In this document: positions 15,486 to 25,515 of the stretch, piece after piece
Layout: every line of letters starts with the position of its first letter
Position numbering within the stretch: the first letter of the stretch is position 1
Assembly: GCA_963806955.1 (NCBI GenBank)
Contig: CAWDZG010000002.1
Location: 1,736,001 to 1,800,000, forward strand
Origin: Gaiellasilicea sp963806955
Lineage (GTDB): Bacteria > Actinomycetota > Thermoleophilia > Gaiellales > Gaiellaceae
Direction: 5' to 3'
DNA length: 64,000 nt
Notes under the pieces: model-generated
The model's database searches: none
What the model was told of the DNA's origin: nothing
The model's input: the letters and a program-made list of their open reading frames with translations, nothing else
Made by a program: the position numbers and the translations under genes

Positions 15486-16192
15486 GCCGTACGGCGATCG
15501 TCACCGGCGCGGCGCGAGGGCTCGGGGAGGCGATCGCGCGCAGGCTGGCGGCGGACGGCGACCGCGTCCTGCTCGCCGACGTCGACCTGTCCGGCGCCGA
15601 GGCGGTCGCCGCCGAGATCGGCGGGGAGGCGATCGAGCACGACGTGCGCAGCCTCGAGTCGTGGCAGCGGTTGCTCGCCGCGGCCGGAGACGTCGACGTG
15701 CTCGTCAACAACGCCGCCCGGACCGAGATCCGCTCGTTCTGGGAGATCGACGTCGACGAGTGGGACGACGTGCTCGCGACCAACCTTCGCGGCACCTACC
15801 TCGGCATCCGCGTCGTCGGCGCGCAGATGCGCGACCGCGGCTCGGGGCGGATCGTCAACCTCGCGTCCGTCGCGGGGCAGAACAACCGCGCGGTCACGGG
15901 CGTTCACTACGCGACGTCGAAGGCGGCGATCGTGGCGCTCACCCGCCACGCGGCGACGGAGCTGGCGGGCTCGGGCGTGACGGTGAACGCGGTCGCGCCG
16001 GCGGCGATCGACGGGCCGATGGTCGCCACGGTCGCGCCCGAGCGGCTGGAGGCGATGCTGAAGACGATCCCGGTCGGGCGGCTCGGACGGCCCGAGGAGG
16101 TCGCCGCGGCGGTGGCGTATCTCGCGTCGGACGCCGCCGGGTTCGTCACGGGCGCGACACTCGACGTCAACGGTGGGATGCTGATGCGATGA
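15482..16192 (+). CDS. Short-chain dehydrogenase/reductase (classical SDR)
   Basis: 236 residues. Cofactor loop TGAARGLGEAIA (TGX3GXG), LLADVD with the acidic residue preferring NAD(H), LVNNAA, catalytic Ser in VNLASVAGQ and YATSK tetrad with Tyr and Lys, and the C-terminal FVTGATLDVNGG. The family oxidises alcohols or reduces ketones; the coupled zinc alcohol dehydrogenase immediately downstream suggests consecutive oxidations in one catabolic path. GTG start within the XdhC-like stop. Confidence 0.9.
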   Translation: MSRTAIVTGAARGLGEAIARRLAADGDRVLLADVDLSGAEAVAAEIGGEAIEHDVRSLESWQRLLAAAGDVDVLVNNAARTEIRSFWEIDVDEWDDVLATNLRGTYLGIRVVGAQMRDRGSGRIVNLASVAGQNNRAVTGVHYATSKAAIVALTRHAATELAGSGVTVNAVAPAAIDGPMVATVAPERLEAMLKTIPVGRLGRPEEVAAAVAYLASDAAGFVTGATLDVNGGMLMR

Positions 16193-17280
16193 AGGTGCGG
16201 GCCGCCGTCATGCACGAGCCCGGCGCGCTCGTCCTCGAGGAGCTCGACGTCGAGGAGCCGGGCGAGGGCGAGGTCGTCGTGCGCATGGTCGCGGTCGGCG
16301 TCTGCGGTACCGATCTCCACTCCTACAAGGGCGAGTGGGACCGGCCGACCCCGATCGTGCTCGGGCACGAGGGTGCCGGCGTCGTCGAGGCAGTCGGCGC
16401 GGAGGTGGCCGGCTTGAAGGAAGGCGACCGCGTCGTCCTCTCCTGGGCGCCCGCCTGCGGCGAGTGCGGTCCGTGCCGGCGCGGACGCCCGGCCGCCTGC
16501 GGCCCGCTCTCGTCCGCGATCGGGCGCGGCACTCTCCTCGGCGGCCGCACGGGGCTGTCGCTCCGCGGCGAGACCGTCTACCGCGGTACCGCGACCGGCG
16601 CGCTGGCGGAGCGCGTCGTCGTCGCCGCGGGCGCCGCGATGCCCTTCGGCGAGTCGGTGCCGGTGGAGCAGGCCGCGCTGCTCGGCTGCGCCGCGCTCAC
16701 CGGCGTCGGCGCCGTGCTCAACGCCGCCCGGCCCGAGCCGGGCTTCAGCGCGCTCGTGATCGGCGCCGGCGGCGTCGGCCAGTTCGTCGTCCAGGGCGCG
16801 CGAATCGCAGGAGCGGCGGAGATCCTCGTCGTCGACCCGGTCGAGGGCCGCCGCGGACAGGCGCTCGCGCTCGGCGCGACGCACGCGTGCGCGCCGGACG
16901 ACCTGCGCGAGGCGATGAAGGAGCTCGACCCGGAGGGGGTCGACTACGCCTTCGACGCCGTCGGCGCGCCCGCGACGACGAAGCTCGCGCTCCGCTGGAC
17001 GCGCGGCGGCGGCACGGCCGTCGTCGTCGGCCTCCCGGCGGGCGGCGAGAAGCTCGAGCTCGACCCGTTCGAGTTCTCGAACCGGGAGAAGACCCTCACC
17101 GGGACGATCTACGGCTCGGAGGATCCCGCCGTCGCGCTGCCGCAACTGCTCGACCTCGTCGCCTCCGGCCGGCTCGAGCTCGCGAGCCTCGTCGGCCCCG
17201 CGTTCGCGCTCGAGGATGCCGACGCCGCGTTCCAGGCGAGCCTCGCGGGTGCGCCCGGCCGCGTGCTCGTCACGCCCTAG
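16189..17280 (+). CDS. Zinc-dependent alcohol dehydrogenase (MDR superfamily)
   Basis: 363 residues. Catalytic zinc ligands in GVCGTDLHS and GHEGAGVVEAVG; structural zinc loop with four cysteines CGECGPCRRGRPAAC; Rossmann motif VIGAGGVGQFVVQGA with VVDPVEGR; C-terminal ALEDADAAFQASLAG. Close in pattern to class III-like and aryl-alcohol dehydrogenases of actinomycetes. ATG start overlaps the SDR stop. Likely NAD-dependent oxidation of a primary alcohol; substrate not determinable. Confidence 0.9.
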   Translation: MKVRAAVMHEPGALVLEELDVEEPGEGEVVVRMVAVGVCGTDLHSYKGEWDRPTPIVLGHEGAGVVEAVGAEVAGLKEGDRVVLSWAPACGECGPCRRGRPAACGPLSSAIGRGTLLGGRTGLSLRGETVYRGTATGALAERVVVAAGAAMPFGESVPVEQAALLGCAALTGVGAVLNAARPEPGFSALVIGAGGVGQFVVQGARIAGAAEILVVDPVEGRRGQALALGATHACAPDDLREAMKELDPEGVDYAFDAVGAPATTKLALRWTRGGGTAVVVGLPAGGEKLELDPFEFSNREKTLTGTIYGSEDPAVALPQLLDLVASGRLELASLVGPAFALEDADAAFQASLAGAPGRVLVTP

Positions 17281-18272
17281 GCGGGCAGCGACTCGCGCAG
17301 GAAGCGGAGCAGGTTCCGTGAGAGCACGCCCTCGAGACGGTCTCCGTCCCAGCCGCGGCCGGGCAGCGCCTCGACGAGCGCCGGGTAGTCCTCCGGGCCG
17401 GCGAGGCCCTCGATCGACGCGCCCTCCGTCATGCCCTCCGGCATCAGCCCGTCCGGCGCGGCCGGGGCGGGCATCAGGTCGTTCAGGCGCTTCGTCCAGT
17501 CGCCGGCCAGGCAGACCCGCTCCGGGCCGATCACCTCGGCTGCGTGGTCGAGGTGGTCGATCGCCCGCGCGATCGTCGGCTGCCGCGGGTCGATCGCGAG
17601 CGGGTGCAGCATCAGGCCGAGGATGCCGCCGCGGTCGGCGAGCGCACGCAGCTGCGCGTCCGTGAGGTTGCGCGGGTGGTCGTTGACGGCGCGGCAGCCG
17701 GCGTGGGTGACGCAGACCGGGCCTTCGTAGGCGTCGAGGCACTCGTCGAAGAGCCGAGGGGAGGCGTGCGCGAGGTCGAGCACGATCTCGCGCTCGGCGA
17801 GCCGCGGCAGCAGCGAGCGGCCGAGCCGGGAGAGCCCGCCCTCCTCGGCCGCGCCGTCGGCATACGGGTTGCGCCGGTTCCAGGTCAGGCTCGCCAGCCG
17901 CAGCCCGAGCTCCCAGAAGAGGTCGGCGCCCCAGAGCTCGTACCCGAACGGCTCGACGCCCTCGAGGGCGAGCATCAGCCCGATCCGCTCGCCGCGCTCG
18001 ACGAGGTCGAGGTCGGCGCGGCTGCCGACGGCGACGAGGCGGTCGGGGTTCTCCCGCAGCGCCCGGTGGAACGACGCCGCCTGCCCGAGCGCGTCACGGA
18101 GCGTGCCCTCGGGCTGGCGCTCCAACTCGACGAAGATCGGGCAGACCTGCAGGCCGACGCCGCCCGCCTCGAGCAGCGGCAGCCACGTCCGCGCGAACAC
18201 GCCGGTCTCGTGCAGCCGGTGCTCGCGGTGGGCGAGCTCCAGCAGCAGGTCGTTGTGGGCGTCGGCGATCAC
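17277..18272 (-). CDS. Membrane dipeptidase (peptidase M19) family protein
   Basis: 331 residues of a metal-dependent TIM barrel. The first metal pair is DAHNDLLLE; EGVEPFG supplies the bridging Glu; VLDLAHASPRLFDECL and VTHAGCRAVNDHPRNLTDAQ bring later histidines; and LAGDWTKRLN lies where renal dipeptidases carry IGSDFDG, so that loop is altered (Asp kept, GSDFDG lost). The family cleaves dipeptides, often with D-residues. No signal peptide, so cytoplasmic. Converges with the ADH gene with a four-base overlap. Confidence 0.82.
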   Translation of the reverse strand: MIADAHNDLLLELAHREHRLHETGVFARTWLPLLEAGGVGLQVCPIFVELERQPEGTLRDALGQAASFHRALRENPDRLVAVGSRADLDLVERGERIGLMLALEGVEPFGYELWGADLFWELGLRLASLTWNRRNPYADGAAEEGGLSRLGRSLLPRLAEREIVLDLAHASPRLFDECLDAYEGPVCVTHAGCRAVNDHPRNLTDAQLRALADRGGILGLMLHPLAIDPRQPTIARAIDHLDHAAEVIGPERVCLAGDWTKRLNDLMPAPAAPDGLMPEGMTEGASIEGLAGPEDYPALVEALPGRGWDGDRLEGVLSRNLLRFLRESLPA

Positions 18273-18295
18273 GAGCGGACTATCCTGTCACCGCA

Positions 18296-19690
18296 ATGGC
18301 CACGGTCGCCGCAGAGACGTTCGCCGTCACGAACCCCGCCACCGGCGAGGTGCTGCAGCAGGTGCCGCGGCACGGGGTGGAGGAGACGCGCGCCGCGATC
18401 GCGGCGGCCGAGCGCGCCTACCCCGCCTGGCGCGCCCGCACCGCGAAGGAGCGCGCGCTCGTCCTGCGCCGGCTCGCCGACCTGATGCTCGAGCGGCAGG
18501 AGGAGCTCGCGCGCCTGCTCACGAGCGAACAGGGGAAGCCGCTCGCCGAGGCACGTGGCGAGATCGCCTACGCCGCCTCCTTCTTCGAGTGGTTCGGCGA
18601 GGAGGCGAAGCGGGTCTACGGCGACACGATCCCGCCGCACCAGGCCGACAAGCGAATCGTCGTCCTCAAGGAGCCGATCGGTGTCACCGCCGGGATCACC
18701 CCGTGGAACTTCCCCGCCGCGATGATCACCCGCAAGGCCGCGCCCGCGCTCGCGGCCGGTTGCACGATCGTGATCAAGCCGGCCGAGCAGACGCCGCTCT
18801 CGGCGCTCGCGCTCGCCGACCTCGCAGCCGAAGCCGGCGTTCCGGAGGGCGTCCTCCAGGTCGTCACGGGCGACGCCGAGGACGCGCCCCTGATCGGCGG
18901 CGAGCTGACCTCGAACCCGGCCGTGCGCAAGCTCTCCTTCACCGGCTCGACCGAGATCGGAAAGCTCCTGATGGCGCAGTGCGCCGGCACGGTGAAGAAG
19001 GTCTCGCTCGAGCTCGGCGGCAACGCGCCCTTCGTCGTCTTCGACGACGCCGACCTCGACGCCGCGGTCGAGGGCGCGATCATGTGCAAGTTCCGCAACT
19101 CGGGGCAGACCTGCGTCTCCGCGAACCGGATCCTCGTGCAGGAGACCGTGCACGACGAGTTCGTCGCCCGCTTCGAGGCGGCGGTCGGGCAGCTGAAGGT
19201 CGGCAACGGGCTCGACGACGGCGTCCAGCTCGGACCGCTGATCGACGACGCCGCGGTCGTGAAGGTGGAGCGGCACGTCGCCGAGGCGACCGGCGCCGGT
19301 GCCGAGCTCGTGCGCGGCGGCTCGCGCCTCGAAGGCACCTTCTTCGAGCCGACGGTGCTCACGGGCGTCACCGGCCGGATGGCGATGAGCTGCGAGGAGA
19401 CCTTCGGCCCCGTGGCCGGGATCCAGCGCTTCGCCGACGAGGCGGACGCGGTCGCGCTCGCGAACGACACGCCCTACGGGCTCGCCGCCTACTTCTACAG
19501 CGAGGGGCTCTCCCGCGTCTGGCGCGTCTCCGAGGCGCTCGAGTACGGGATCCTCGGCGTCAACACCGGGATCATCTCGACCGAGGTCGCGCCCTTCGGC
19601 GGCATGAAGGAGTCGGGGATCGGGCGCGAGGGCTCGCGCTACGGGATCGACGACTGGCTCGAGCTCAAGTACGTCTGCATGGGCGTATGA
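18296..19690 (+). CDS. NAD(P)-dependent aldehyde dehydrogenase (succinate-semialdehyde dehydrogenase-like)
   Basis: 464 residues. Hallmarks: ITPWNFPAAMITRKAAPALA, LSFTGSTEIGKLL, catalytic Glu in VSLELGGNAPFVVFDDAD, catalytic Cys in FRNSGQTCVSANRI, and the C-terminal GVNTGIISTEVAPFGGMKES characteristic of the GabD branch. Oxidises an aldehyde to its acid, probably succinate semialdehyde or a similar compound. ATG start; stop overlapped by the next gene. Confidence 0.9.
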   Translation: MATVAAETFAVTNPATGEVLQQVPRHGVEETRAAIAAAERAYPAWRARTAKERALVLRRLADLMLERQEELARLLTSEQGKPLAEARGEIAYAASFFEWFGEEAKRVYGDTIPPHQADKRIVVLKEPIGVTAGITPWNFPAAMITRKAAPALAAGCTIVIKPAEQTPLSALALADLAAEAGVPEGVLQVVTGDAEDAPLIGGELTSNPAVRKLSFTGSTEIGKLLMAQCAGTVKKVSLELGGNAPFVVFDDADLDAAVEGAIMCKFRNSGQTCVSANRILVQETVHDEFVARFEAAVGQLKVGNGLDDGVQLGPLIDDAAVVKVERHVAEATGAGAELVRGGSRLEGTFFEPTVLTGVTGRMAMSCEETFGPVAGIQRFADEADAVALANDTPYGLAAYFYSEGLSRVWRVSEALEYGILGVNTGIISTEVAPFGGMKESGIGREGSRYGIDDWLELKYVCMGV

Positions 19691-20163
19691 CGTCGTTGTC
19701 CCTGTACGAAGACCTGCTGGCGCCGAGCGAGGCGCTGCGGCTGCCGGCGGGCGGGCGGATCGTCTACGTCGCCTCGGGCGAGCTGGCGGGCCTGCACGCG
19801 GGCCGGGCGGCCTTCGGTGCCGACGAGGCGACGATCACGGCCGGGAGTGACGGAGCGACCGTGCTGCGCTGGGAGCTGACGGAGTGGTCGGCCGACGACG
19901 CGAAGCTCTCGGCGCCCGTCGAGCTCGACCCGTGGGCCGACTACACGATGCGCTGCGAGCTCGACGCCGGGCCCGCCGCCGGCCCCGGGATCGGCTGCGT
20001 GCTTCGGGGCGAGCTTTCCGTCGACGGCGAGCTCGTGCAACCCTTCGGCGCCTTCGTCGAGCCGGCCGAGGTGTCCGGCCGCGGCTCGTTCGTCCGTGTC
20101 GTGCTCGTGCCCGCGGAGGAGTCGGCGGGCACCGCGCTCGCGCAGGGCTCGCTGCACCTTTGA
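19687..20163 (+). CDS. Unknown beta-rich protein (158 aa), possibly cupin-like
   Basis: 158 residues, acidic, no signal peptide. Alternating strands and turns (LPAGGRIVYVASGEL, GSDGATVLRWELTEW, YTMRCELDAGPAAGP, GSFVRVVLVPAEES) suggest a jelly-roll fold, but no metal-binding histidines stand out. I do not recognise the family. Its place in a coupled trio between the aldehyde dehydrogenase and a ThDP enzyme argues for a part in the same pathway, perhaps as a small regulatory or carrier subunit. Confidence 0.6.
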   Translation: MTSLSLYEDLLAPSEALRLPAGGRIVYVASGELAGLHAGRAAFGADEATITAGSDGATVLRWELTEWSADDAKLSAPVELDPWADYTMRCELDAGPAAGPGIGCVLRGELSVDGELVQPFGAFVEPAEVSGRGSFVRVVLVPAEESAGTALAQGSLHL

Positions 20164-21842
20164 CGCGCACCGGCGGCAAGCTGCTCGTCGACCAGCTCGT
20201 CGTGCACGGCGCCGAGCTCGCGTTCTGCGTTCCCGGCGAGAGCTATCTCGCCGTGCTGGACGCGCTCCACGACGCGCCGATCCGGCTCGTCACCTGCCGC
20301 CACGAGGCGGCCGCCGCGAACATGGCGGAGGCGTACGGGAAGCTGACCGGCGAGCCCGGGATCTGCCTGGTCACGCGGGGCCCGGGCGCGACGCACGCGT
20401 CGATCGGCGTCCACACGGCCTACCAGGACTCGACGCCGCTGATCCTGCTGATCGGCCAGGTCGGGCGCGACATGCTCGAGCGCGAGGCGTTCCAGGAGAT
20501 CGACTACCGGCGGATGTTCAACCCGATCGCGAAGTGGGTGACGCAGATCGAGAGCGCCGAGCGGATCCCGGAGCTGCTCGCCCGCGCCTTCACGGTCGCG
20601 ACGGCCGGGCGGCCCGGCCCGGTCGTGCTGGCGCTGCCGGAGGACATGCTCGTCGACGAGGTCGACGTCCCCGACTCGCGCCGCTACACGCAGGTGCTGA
20701 CGCATCCCGGCGCGGCGGAGCTCGAGCGGCTGACACGGCTCGTGGACGCGTCCGAGCGGCCGCTCGTGATCGCGGGCGGTGGCAAGTGGAGCGCGCGCGC
20801 AGCGGATGACCTGACCGTGTTCTGCGAGGCGAACGAGCTTCCCGTCGCGACATCGTTCCGTCGCCAGGACTACGTCGACAACCGTTCGCGCGTCTTCGCG
20901 GGCCACGTCGGCGTCGGGATCGATCCCGCGCTCGCCGAGCGCGTCGTGAACGCGGATCTCCTGCTCGTCGTCGGGCCGCGCCTCGGCGAGATGACCACCG
21001 GCGGCTACACGCTCGTCGAGCCGCCGCTGCCGAAGCAGACGCTCGTGCACGTCCACGCGGGCGCCGAGGAGCTCGGCCGCGTCTATCAGCCGGCGCTCGC
21101 GATCCATGCCGGCGCCCCCGAGTTCGCCGCCGCCGTGAGAGGGCTCAGTTGCTCCGAGCAACGAAGCCGGTCTCGGCGCGGCTGGGTGGAAGCGGCCCAC
21201 GCCGACTACCTCGTCACGCTCGAGCCGCTGCCCGCGCCCGGCGACCTGAACCTGAGCGAGGCGATGGCGGTGCTGCGCGAGCGCCTGCCCGCCGACACGA
21301 TCGTCTGCAACGGTGCGGGGAACTTCGCCGTCTGGCCGCAGCGGTTCTGGCCGTACACGTGCTACCGCAGCCAGCTGGCGCCGACCAGCGGCGCGATGGG
21401 CTACGGCGTGCCGGCGGCGATCGCGGCGAAGATCGTCGAGCCGGAGCGGACGGTCGTCTGCTTCGCCGGCGACGGGGACTTTCTGATGAGCGGCCAGGAG
21501 CTCGCGACCGCCGCGCAGGAGCATGCCGCGGTGCTCTTCATCGTCGTCGACAACGGCATCTACGGCACGATCCGGATGCACCAGGAGCGCGAGTACCCGG
21601 GCCGGGTGGTCGGCACGAACCTGACCAACCCCGACTTCGCCGCGTTCGCCGCCTCGTTCGGCGCTCACGCGGAGCTCGTCGAGCGCACGGAGCAGTTCGC
21701 GCCCGCCCTCGACCGCGCCCTCCAGTCGGGGGGCCCGGCCTTGCTGCACCTGCGCGTCGATCCGGACGCGATCACACCGAACACAACGCTTACAGCGCTC
21801 AGGCAGGGTGTCGTCGATCCCGAACGAACGGAGACCGTATGA
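20160..21842 (+). CDS. Thiamine-diphosphate-dependent enzyme, acetolactate synthase-like
   Basis: 560 residues in the three-domain ThDP architecture. N-terminal domain: AFCVPGESYLAVLDAL and the cofactor-activating Glu in CRHEAAAANMAEAYGK; central FAD-like domain around residues 190-330; C-terminal domain with GDGDFLMSGQELATAAQ followed by VDNGIYG, the ThDP/Mg motif. Candidates are acetolactate synthase paralogues, glyoxylate carboligase or benzoylformate-type decarboxylases; the 560-residue length and lack of a regulatory subunit gene do not favour biosynthetic IlvB. TTG start in a four-base overlap. A short Ser/Arg-rich insertion lies near residue 335. Confidence 0.8.
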   Translation: MTRTGGKLLVDQLVVHGAELAFCVPGESYLAVLDALHDAPIRLVTCRHEAAAANMAEAYGKLTGEPGICLVTRGPGATHASIGVHTAYQDSTPLILLIGQVGRDMLEREAFQEIDYRRMFNPIAKWVTQIESAERIPELLARAFTVATAGRPGPVVLALPEDMLVDEVDVPDSRRYTQVLTHPGAAELERLTRLVDASERPLVIAGGGKWSARAADDLTVFCEANELPVATSFRRQDYVDNRSRVFAGHVGVGIDPALAERVVNADLLLVVGPRLGEMTTGGYTLVEPPLPKQTLVHVHAGAEELGRVYQPALAIHAGAPEFAAAVRGLSCSEQRSRSRRGWVEAAHADYLVTLEPLPAPGDLNLSEAMAVLRERLPADTIVCNGAGNFAVWPQRFWPYTCYRSQLAPTSGAMGYGVPAAIAAKIVEPERTVVCFAGDGDFLMSGQELATAAQEHAAVLFIVVDNGIYGTIRMHQEREYPGRVVGTNLTNPDFAAFAASFGAHAELVERTEQFAPALDRALQSGGPALLHLRVDPDAITPNTTLTALRQGVVDPERTETV

Positions 21843-22450
21843 GAGCCTTGCTCGCCCTGCTCGCAGCAGCCCTGCTCGCCGGTTGCGGCACCGAGACCGA
21901 CGAGGCGGCTGGGCCGCAGACGGTCACCGTCACGCAGACGGAGACCGTCACCGAGACGGAGACGACGGCACCGGAAGTGGAGTGCTCGACGTCCGGCCTG
22001 CGCCTGACGCTCCCCGAGCAGGACCTGCCGGACGTGGTCGCCGAGGTGCGCCGGCGCGTCTTCGCCGCCGCGGTCGCCTGCGACTACGACACGCTCGAGC
22101 AGATCGCGCTGGAGCAGGGCGCCGGCTTCACCTTCAGTTATGGCGCGGACACGGACGCGTCCGACCACTGGAAGATGGCCGAGGCCGATCCAGCACGTGA
22201 CCCGCACCCGATGAAGGCGCTGGCGACGATCCTGACCATGGACTACACGCGGAACGAGACCGGCTCGTACGCGTGGCCCACGGCCTACAGCGAGCGGCCG
22301 ACCGAGGAAGCGTGGCAGGCGCTCGTCGACTCGGGGCTCTACCCGCAGTCGGACGTCGACCTGATGCAGGAGCAGAACACGGGTTACCTCGGCTTCCGCA
22401 CGGCCATCACACCCGACGGCGACTGGCAGTTCTTCGTCGCCGGCGACTAG
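21839..22450 (+). CDS. Lipoprotein of unknown function
   Basis: 203 residues. Signal peptide with lipobox ALLAGC, then a Thr/Glu-rich spacer (QTVTVTQTETVTETETT) typical of actinobacterial lipoproteins, then a globular domain of about 150 residues containing TLPEQDLPDVVAEVRRRVFA, FTFSYGADTDASDHW and a C-terminal ITPDGDWQFFVAGD. The domain pattern resembles small extracytoplasmic NTF2-like or stress lipoproteins but I cannot assign it. Coupled to the ThDP enzyme by an ATGA overlap, although the functions look unrelated. Confidence 0.7.
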   Translation: MRALLALLAAALLAGCGTETDEAAGPQTVTVTQTETVTETETTAPEVECSTSGLRLTLPEQDLPDVVAEVRRRVFAAAVACDYDTLEQIALEQGAGFTFSYGADTDASDHWKMAEADPARDPHPMKALATILTMDYTRNETGSYAWPTAYSERPTEEAWQALVDSGLYPQSDVDLMQEQNTGYLGFRTAITPDGDWQFFVAGD

Positions 22451-22602
22451 AAGTACTTGACGAGGCGGGAGCCGTGACCGCAGGCGCGGTGCTTGACGCC
22501 GCAGCGGCGGCACTCCCAGTGCTCCCACACGATCCACTTGAGGTGCTGAACCTCGAGCGCGATCAGCGCGACACACCAGAGGAGGATCTGCCCGTCGTTC
22601 AT
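22447..22602 (-). CDS. Small zinc-ribbon-like protein (51 aa)
   Basis: 51 residues read directly from the minus strand. A hydrophobic N-terminal helix (QILLWCVALIALEVQH) is followed by HWECRRCGVKHRACGHGSRL, with a Cys-X2-Cys-X6-Cys-X-His arrangement that would bind one zinc ion. GAGGAG immediately precedes the ATG. The stop overlaps the lipoprotein stop on the other strand. The aromatic/hydrophobic start may be a membrane anchor. Family not recognised; the ordered cysteines and codon pattern argue that it is real. Confidence 0.6.
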   Translation of the reverse strand: MNDGQILLWCVALIALEVQHLKWIVWEHWECRRCGVKHRACGHGSRLVKYF

Positions 22603-22637
22603 CTCCTCACAGTGTCGGCTGCGTCGAGGCTGCGCAA

Positions 22638-22720
22638 TGGGCCGGATGGCCCGTTTCCGGCGGCACGAGACCTACCCGACCGCGATCGGGGAACACGGTG
22701 GGCCGCGAGGCCCTTCAGGA
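22638..22720. repeat. Paired GGGCC-N4-GGCCC inverted repeats
   Basis: Two copies of the inverted repeat GGGCC-N4-GGCCC lie about 60 bases apart, the second followed directly by CCCTTCAGG and the 40-base hairpin. A similar GGGCC-GGAC-GGCCC unit occurs upstream of the sigma factor gene near 33.65 kb. Downstream of the malate synthase gene on the minus strand; otherwise non-coding. Confidence 0.5.
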
Positions 22721-22724
22721 TCTT

Positions 22725-22764
22725 GCGCGCTGAGCATCCGCTCCCGCGGATGCTCAGCCTGCGC
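22725..22764. repeat. 40-base hairpin element, copy 2
   Basis: Same plan as the element at 10708: GCGC, a 13-bp stem whose inner half is ATCCGC/GCGGAT, 4-base loop TCCC, two bases, GCGC, with CCCTTCAGG before and GAAA after. The outer stem differs from copy 1 at several positions, all paired. It lies ten bases beyond the malate synthase stop on the minus strand, so it could also serve as that gene's terminator. Confidence 0.7.
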
Positions 22765-22773
22765 CGAAACAGA

Positions 22774-24255
<1,482 letters not shown>

Positions 24256-24296
24256 CGGCTGAGCTTACTCCGGCCGCCGCGCTCTAAGCTGCGGCT

Positions 24297-25256
24297 GTGA
24301 AGCTCGGCCTGCTCTCGACCGCCGCGATCAACCGCCGGATCATCGAGGGCGCGCCCGAGGGGGTCACGATCGCCGCGGTCGCGAGCCGCGACGGCGCCCG
24401 CGCCCAGGCGTACGCCCACGAGTGGGGGATCCCGCAGGCGCACGCGAGCTACGAGGGGCTGCTCGCCGACCCCGAGGTCGATGCGGTCTACATCTCGATC
24501 CCGAACGGTCCGCACCACGAGTGGACGGTGAAGGCGCTCGAGGCCGGCAAGCACGTGCTCGTCGAGAAGCCCTACTCGCGGCGTCCGGCGGACGTCGAGG
24601 AGGCCTGGGGGCTGGCGGAGCGCGAGGGTCTCGTCGTCGCCGAGGCGTTCATGTGGCGCCACCATCCGCAGGGCCCGCGTGCGAAGGAGCTCGTCGACGG
24701 CGGCGCGATCGGCCGCCTGCGCCTGCTGCGGGCCACCTTCACCTTCCCGCTCTTCGACCTCGGCAGCCACCGGATGGACCCCGCACTCGACGGCGGCGCG
24801 CTGATGGACGTCGGCTGCTACTGCATCAGCGGCTCGCGCCTACTCGGCGGCGAGCCGCTGAACGTGCTCGGCGAACAGGTCACGGGCCCGACGGGTGTCG
24901 ACGTCGACTTCTACGGGCTGCTCCGCTTCCCCGGCGACGTCGTCGCCCAGATCGACGCCAGCTACACGCTCGCGATCCGCCAGCGGCTGGAGGCCGTCGG
25001 CGAGGAGGGCGTGCTCGTGCTCGAGGCGCCGTGGCGCTCCGACTGGGGCGGCGACCTGTACGTGGAGCGCGACGGCGAGATCGAGCGGTTTCCGGTCGAG
25101 ACCGTCGACGCGTACCGGCTCGAGCTGGAGGACTTCGCCGCCGCCGTCCGCGGCGACCGGCCGCCGCTGCTCGGCGGCGACGACGCGCTGCAGCAGGCCC
25201 GGGTGCTGGACGCGCTCTACCGCTCCGCCGCCTCCGGCGAGGCCGTCAAGCTCTGA
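24297..25256 (+). CDS. Gfo/Idh/MocA-family oxidoreductase
   Basis: 319 residues. N-terminal Rossmann domain (KLGLLSTAAINRRIIEGAPE with a GLLSTA nucleotide loop, VAAVASRDG) and the EKP signature HVLVEKPYSRRP; C-terminal beta sheet beginning AEAFMWRHHPQ, whose MWR-HHPQ is shared with the dihydrodiol/xylose dehydrogenase branch. NAD(P)-dependent oxidation of a sugar or cyclitol is likely. GTG start. Its 3' end overlaps the small converging metallo-hydrolase fragment by 11 bases. Confidence 0.88.
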   Translation: MKLGLLSTAAINRRIIEGAPEGVTIAAVASRDGARAQAYAHEWGIPQAHASYEGLLADPEVDAVYISIPNGPHHEWTVKALEAGKHVLVEKPYSRRPADVEEAWGLAEREGLVVAEAFMWRHHPQGPRAKELVDGGAIGRLRLLRATFTFPLFDLGSHRMDPALDGGALMDVGCYCISGSRLLGGEPLNVLGEQVTGPTGVDVDFYGLLRFPGDVVAQIDASYTLAIRQRLEAVGEEGVLVLEAPWRSDWGGDLYVERDGEIERFPVETVDAYRLELEDFAAAVRGDRPPLLGGDDALQQARVLDALYRSAASGEAVKL

Positions 25257-25515
25257 GGACCGTCGCGCCGTAGCGCTCCGCGAGCTCGCTCGCCTCGGCC
25301 TCGTGGCCTGAGTCCGTGCAGAGGATGACGACCGGGACGCCGCGGCGCTCCACGTCCTCGTCGAGCGCGTCGAAGAACCGCTCGCGCTCGTCCGGCACCA
25401 CCGGATCGATCAGGACGGTCGCGCCGGGTGCTTCGTAGTAGACGCACCACACCTCCTCGCCGTCACGCTCCGCCGACCAGCGCCAGAGCCCGGGCGTGAG
25501 CTCCTCGACCTTCAC
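25246..25515 (-). CDS. Short degenerate metallo-beta-lactamase-like protein (89 aa)
   Basis: 89 residues that align with the N-terminal half of the larger protein two genes upstream: VEELTPGLWRWSAERDGEEV against LDELTPGLWRWTAI, then VLIDPVVPDE against VLIDPLVPDD, and SGHEAEASELAERYG against SRGEVAKRYDG. The metal-binding HXHXDH motif is absent and the protein stops where that domain would continue. Either a small derived protein or the surviving half of a decayed paralogue. GTG start overlaps the MMPL gene stop by four bases, so it is still in the operon. Confidence 0.6.
   Translation of the reverse strand: MKVEELTPGLWRWSAERDGEEVWCVYYEAPGATVLIDPVVPDERERFFDALDEDVERRGVPVVILCTDSGHEAEASELAERYGATVLRA

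Noticed and set aside
20160..21842. Biosynthetic acetolactate synthase (ilvB)
   Set aside because: No ilvN or ilvC neighbour, and it is coupled to an aldehyde dehydrogenase and an unknown protein, which suggests catabolism.
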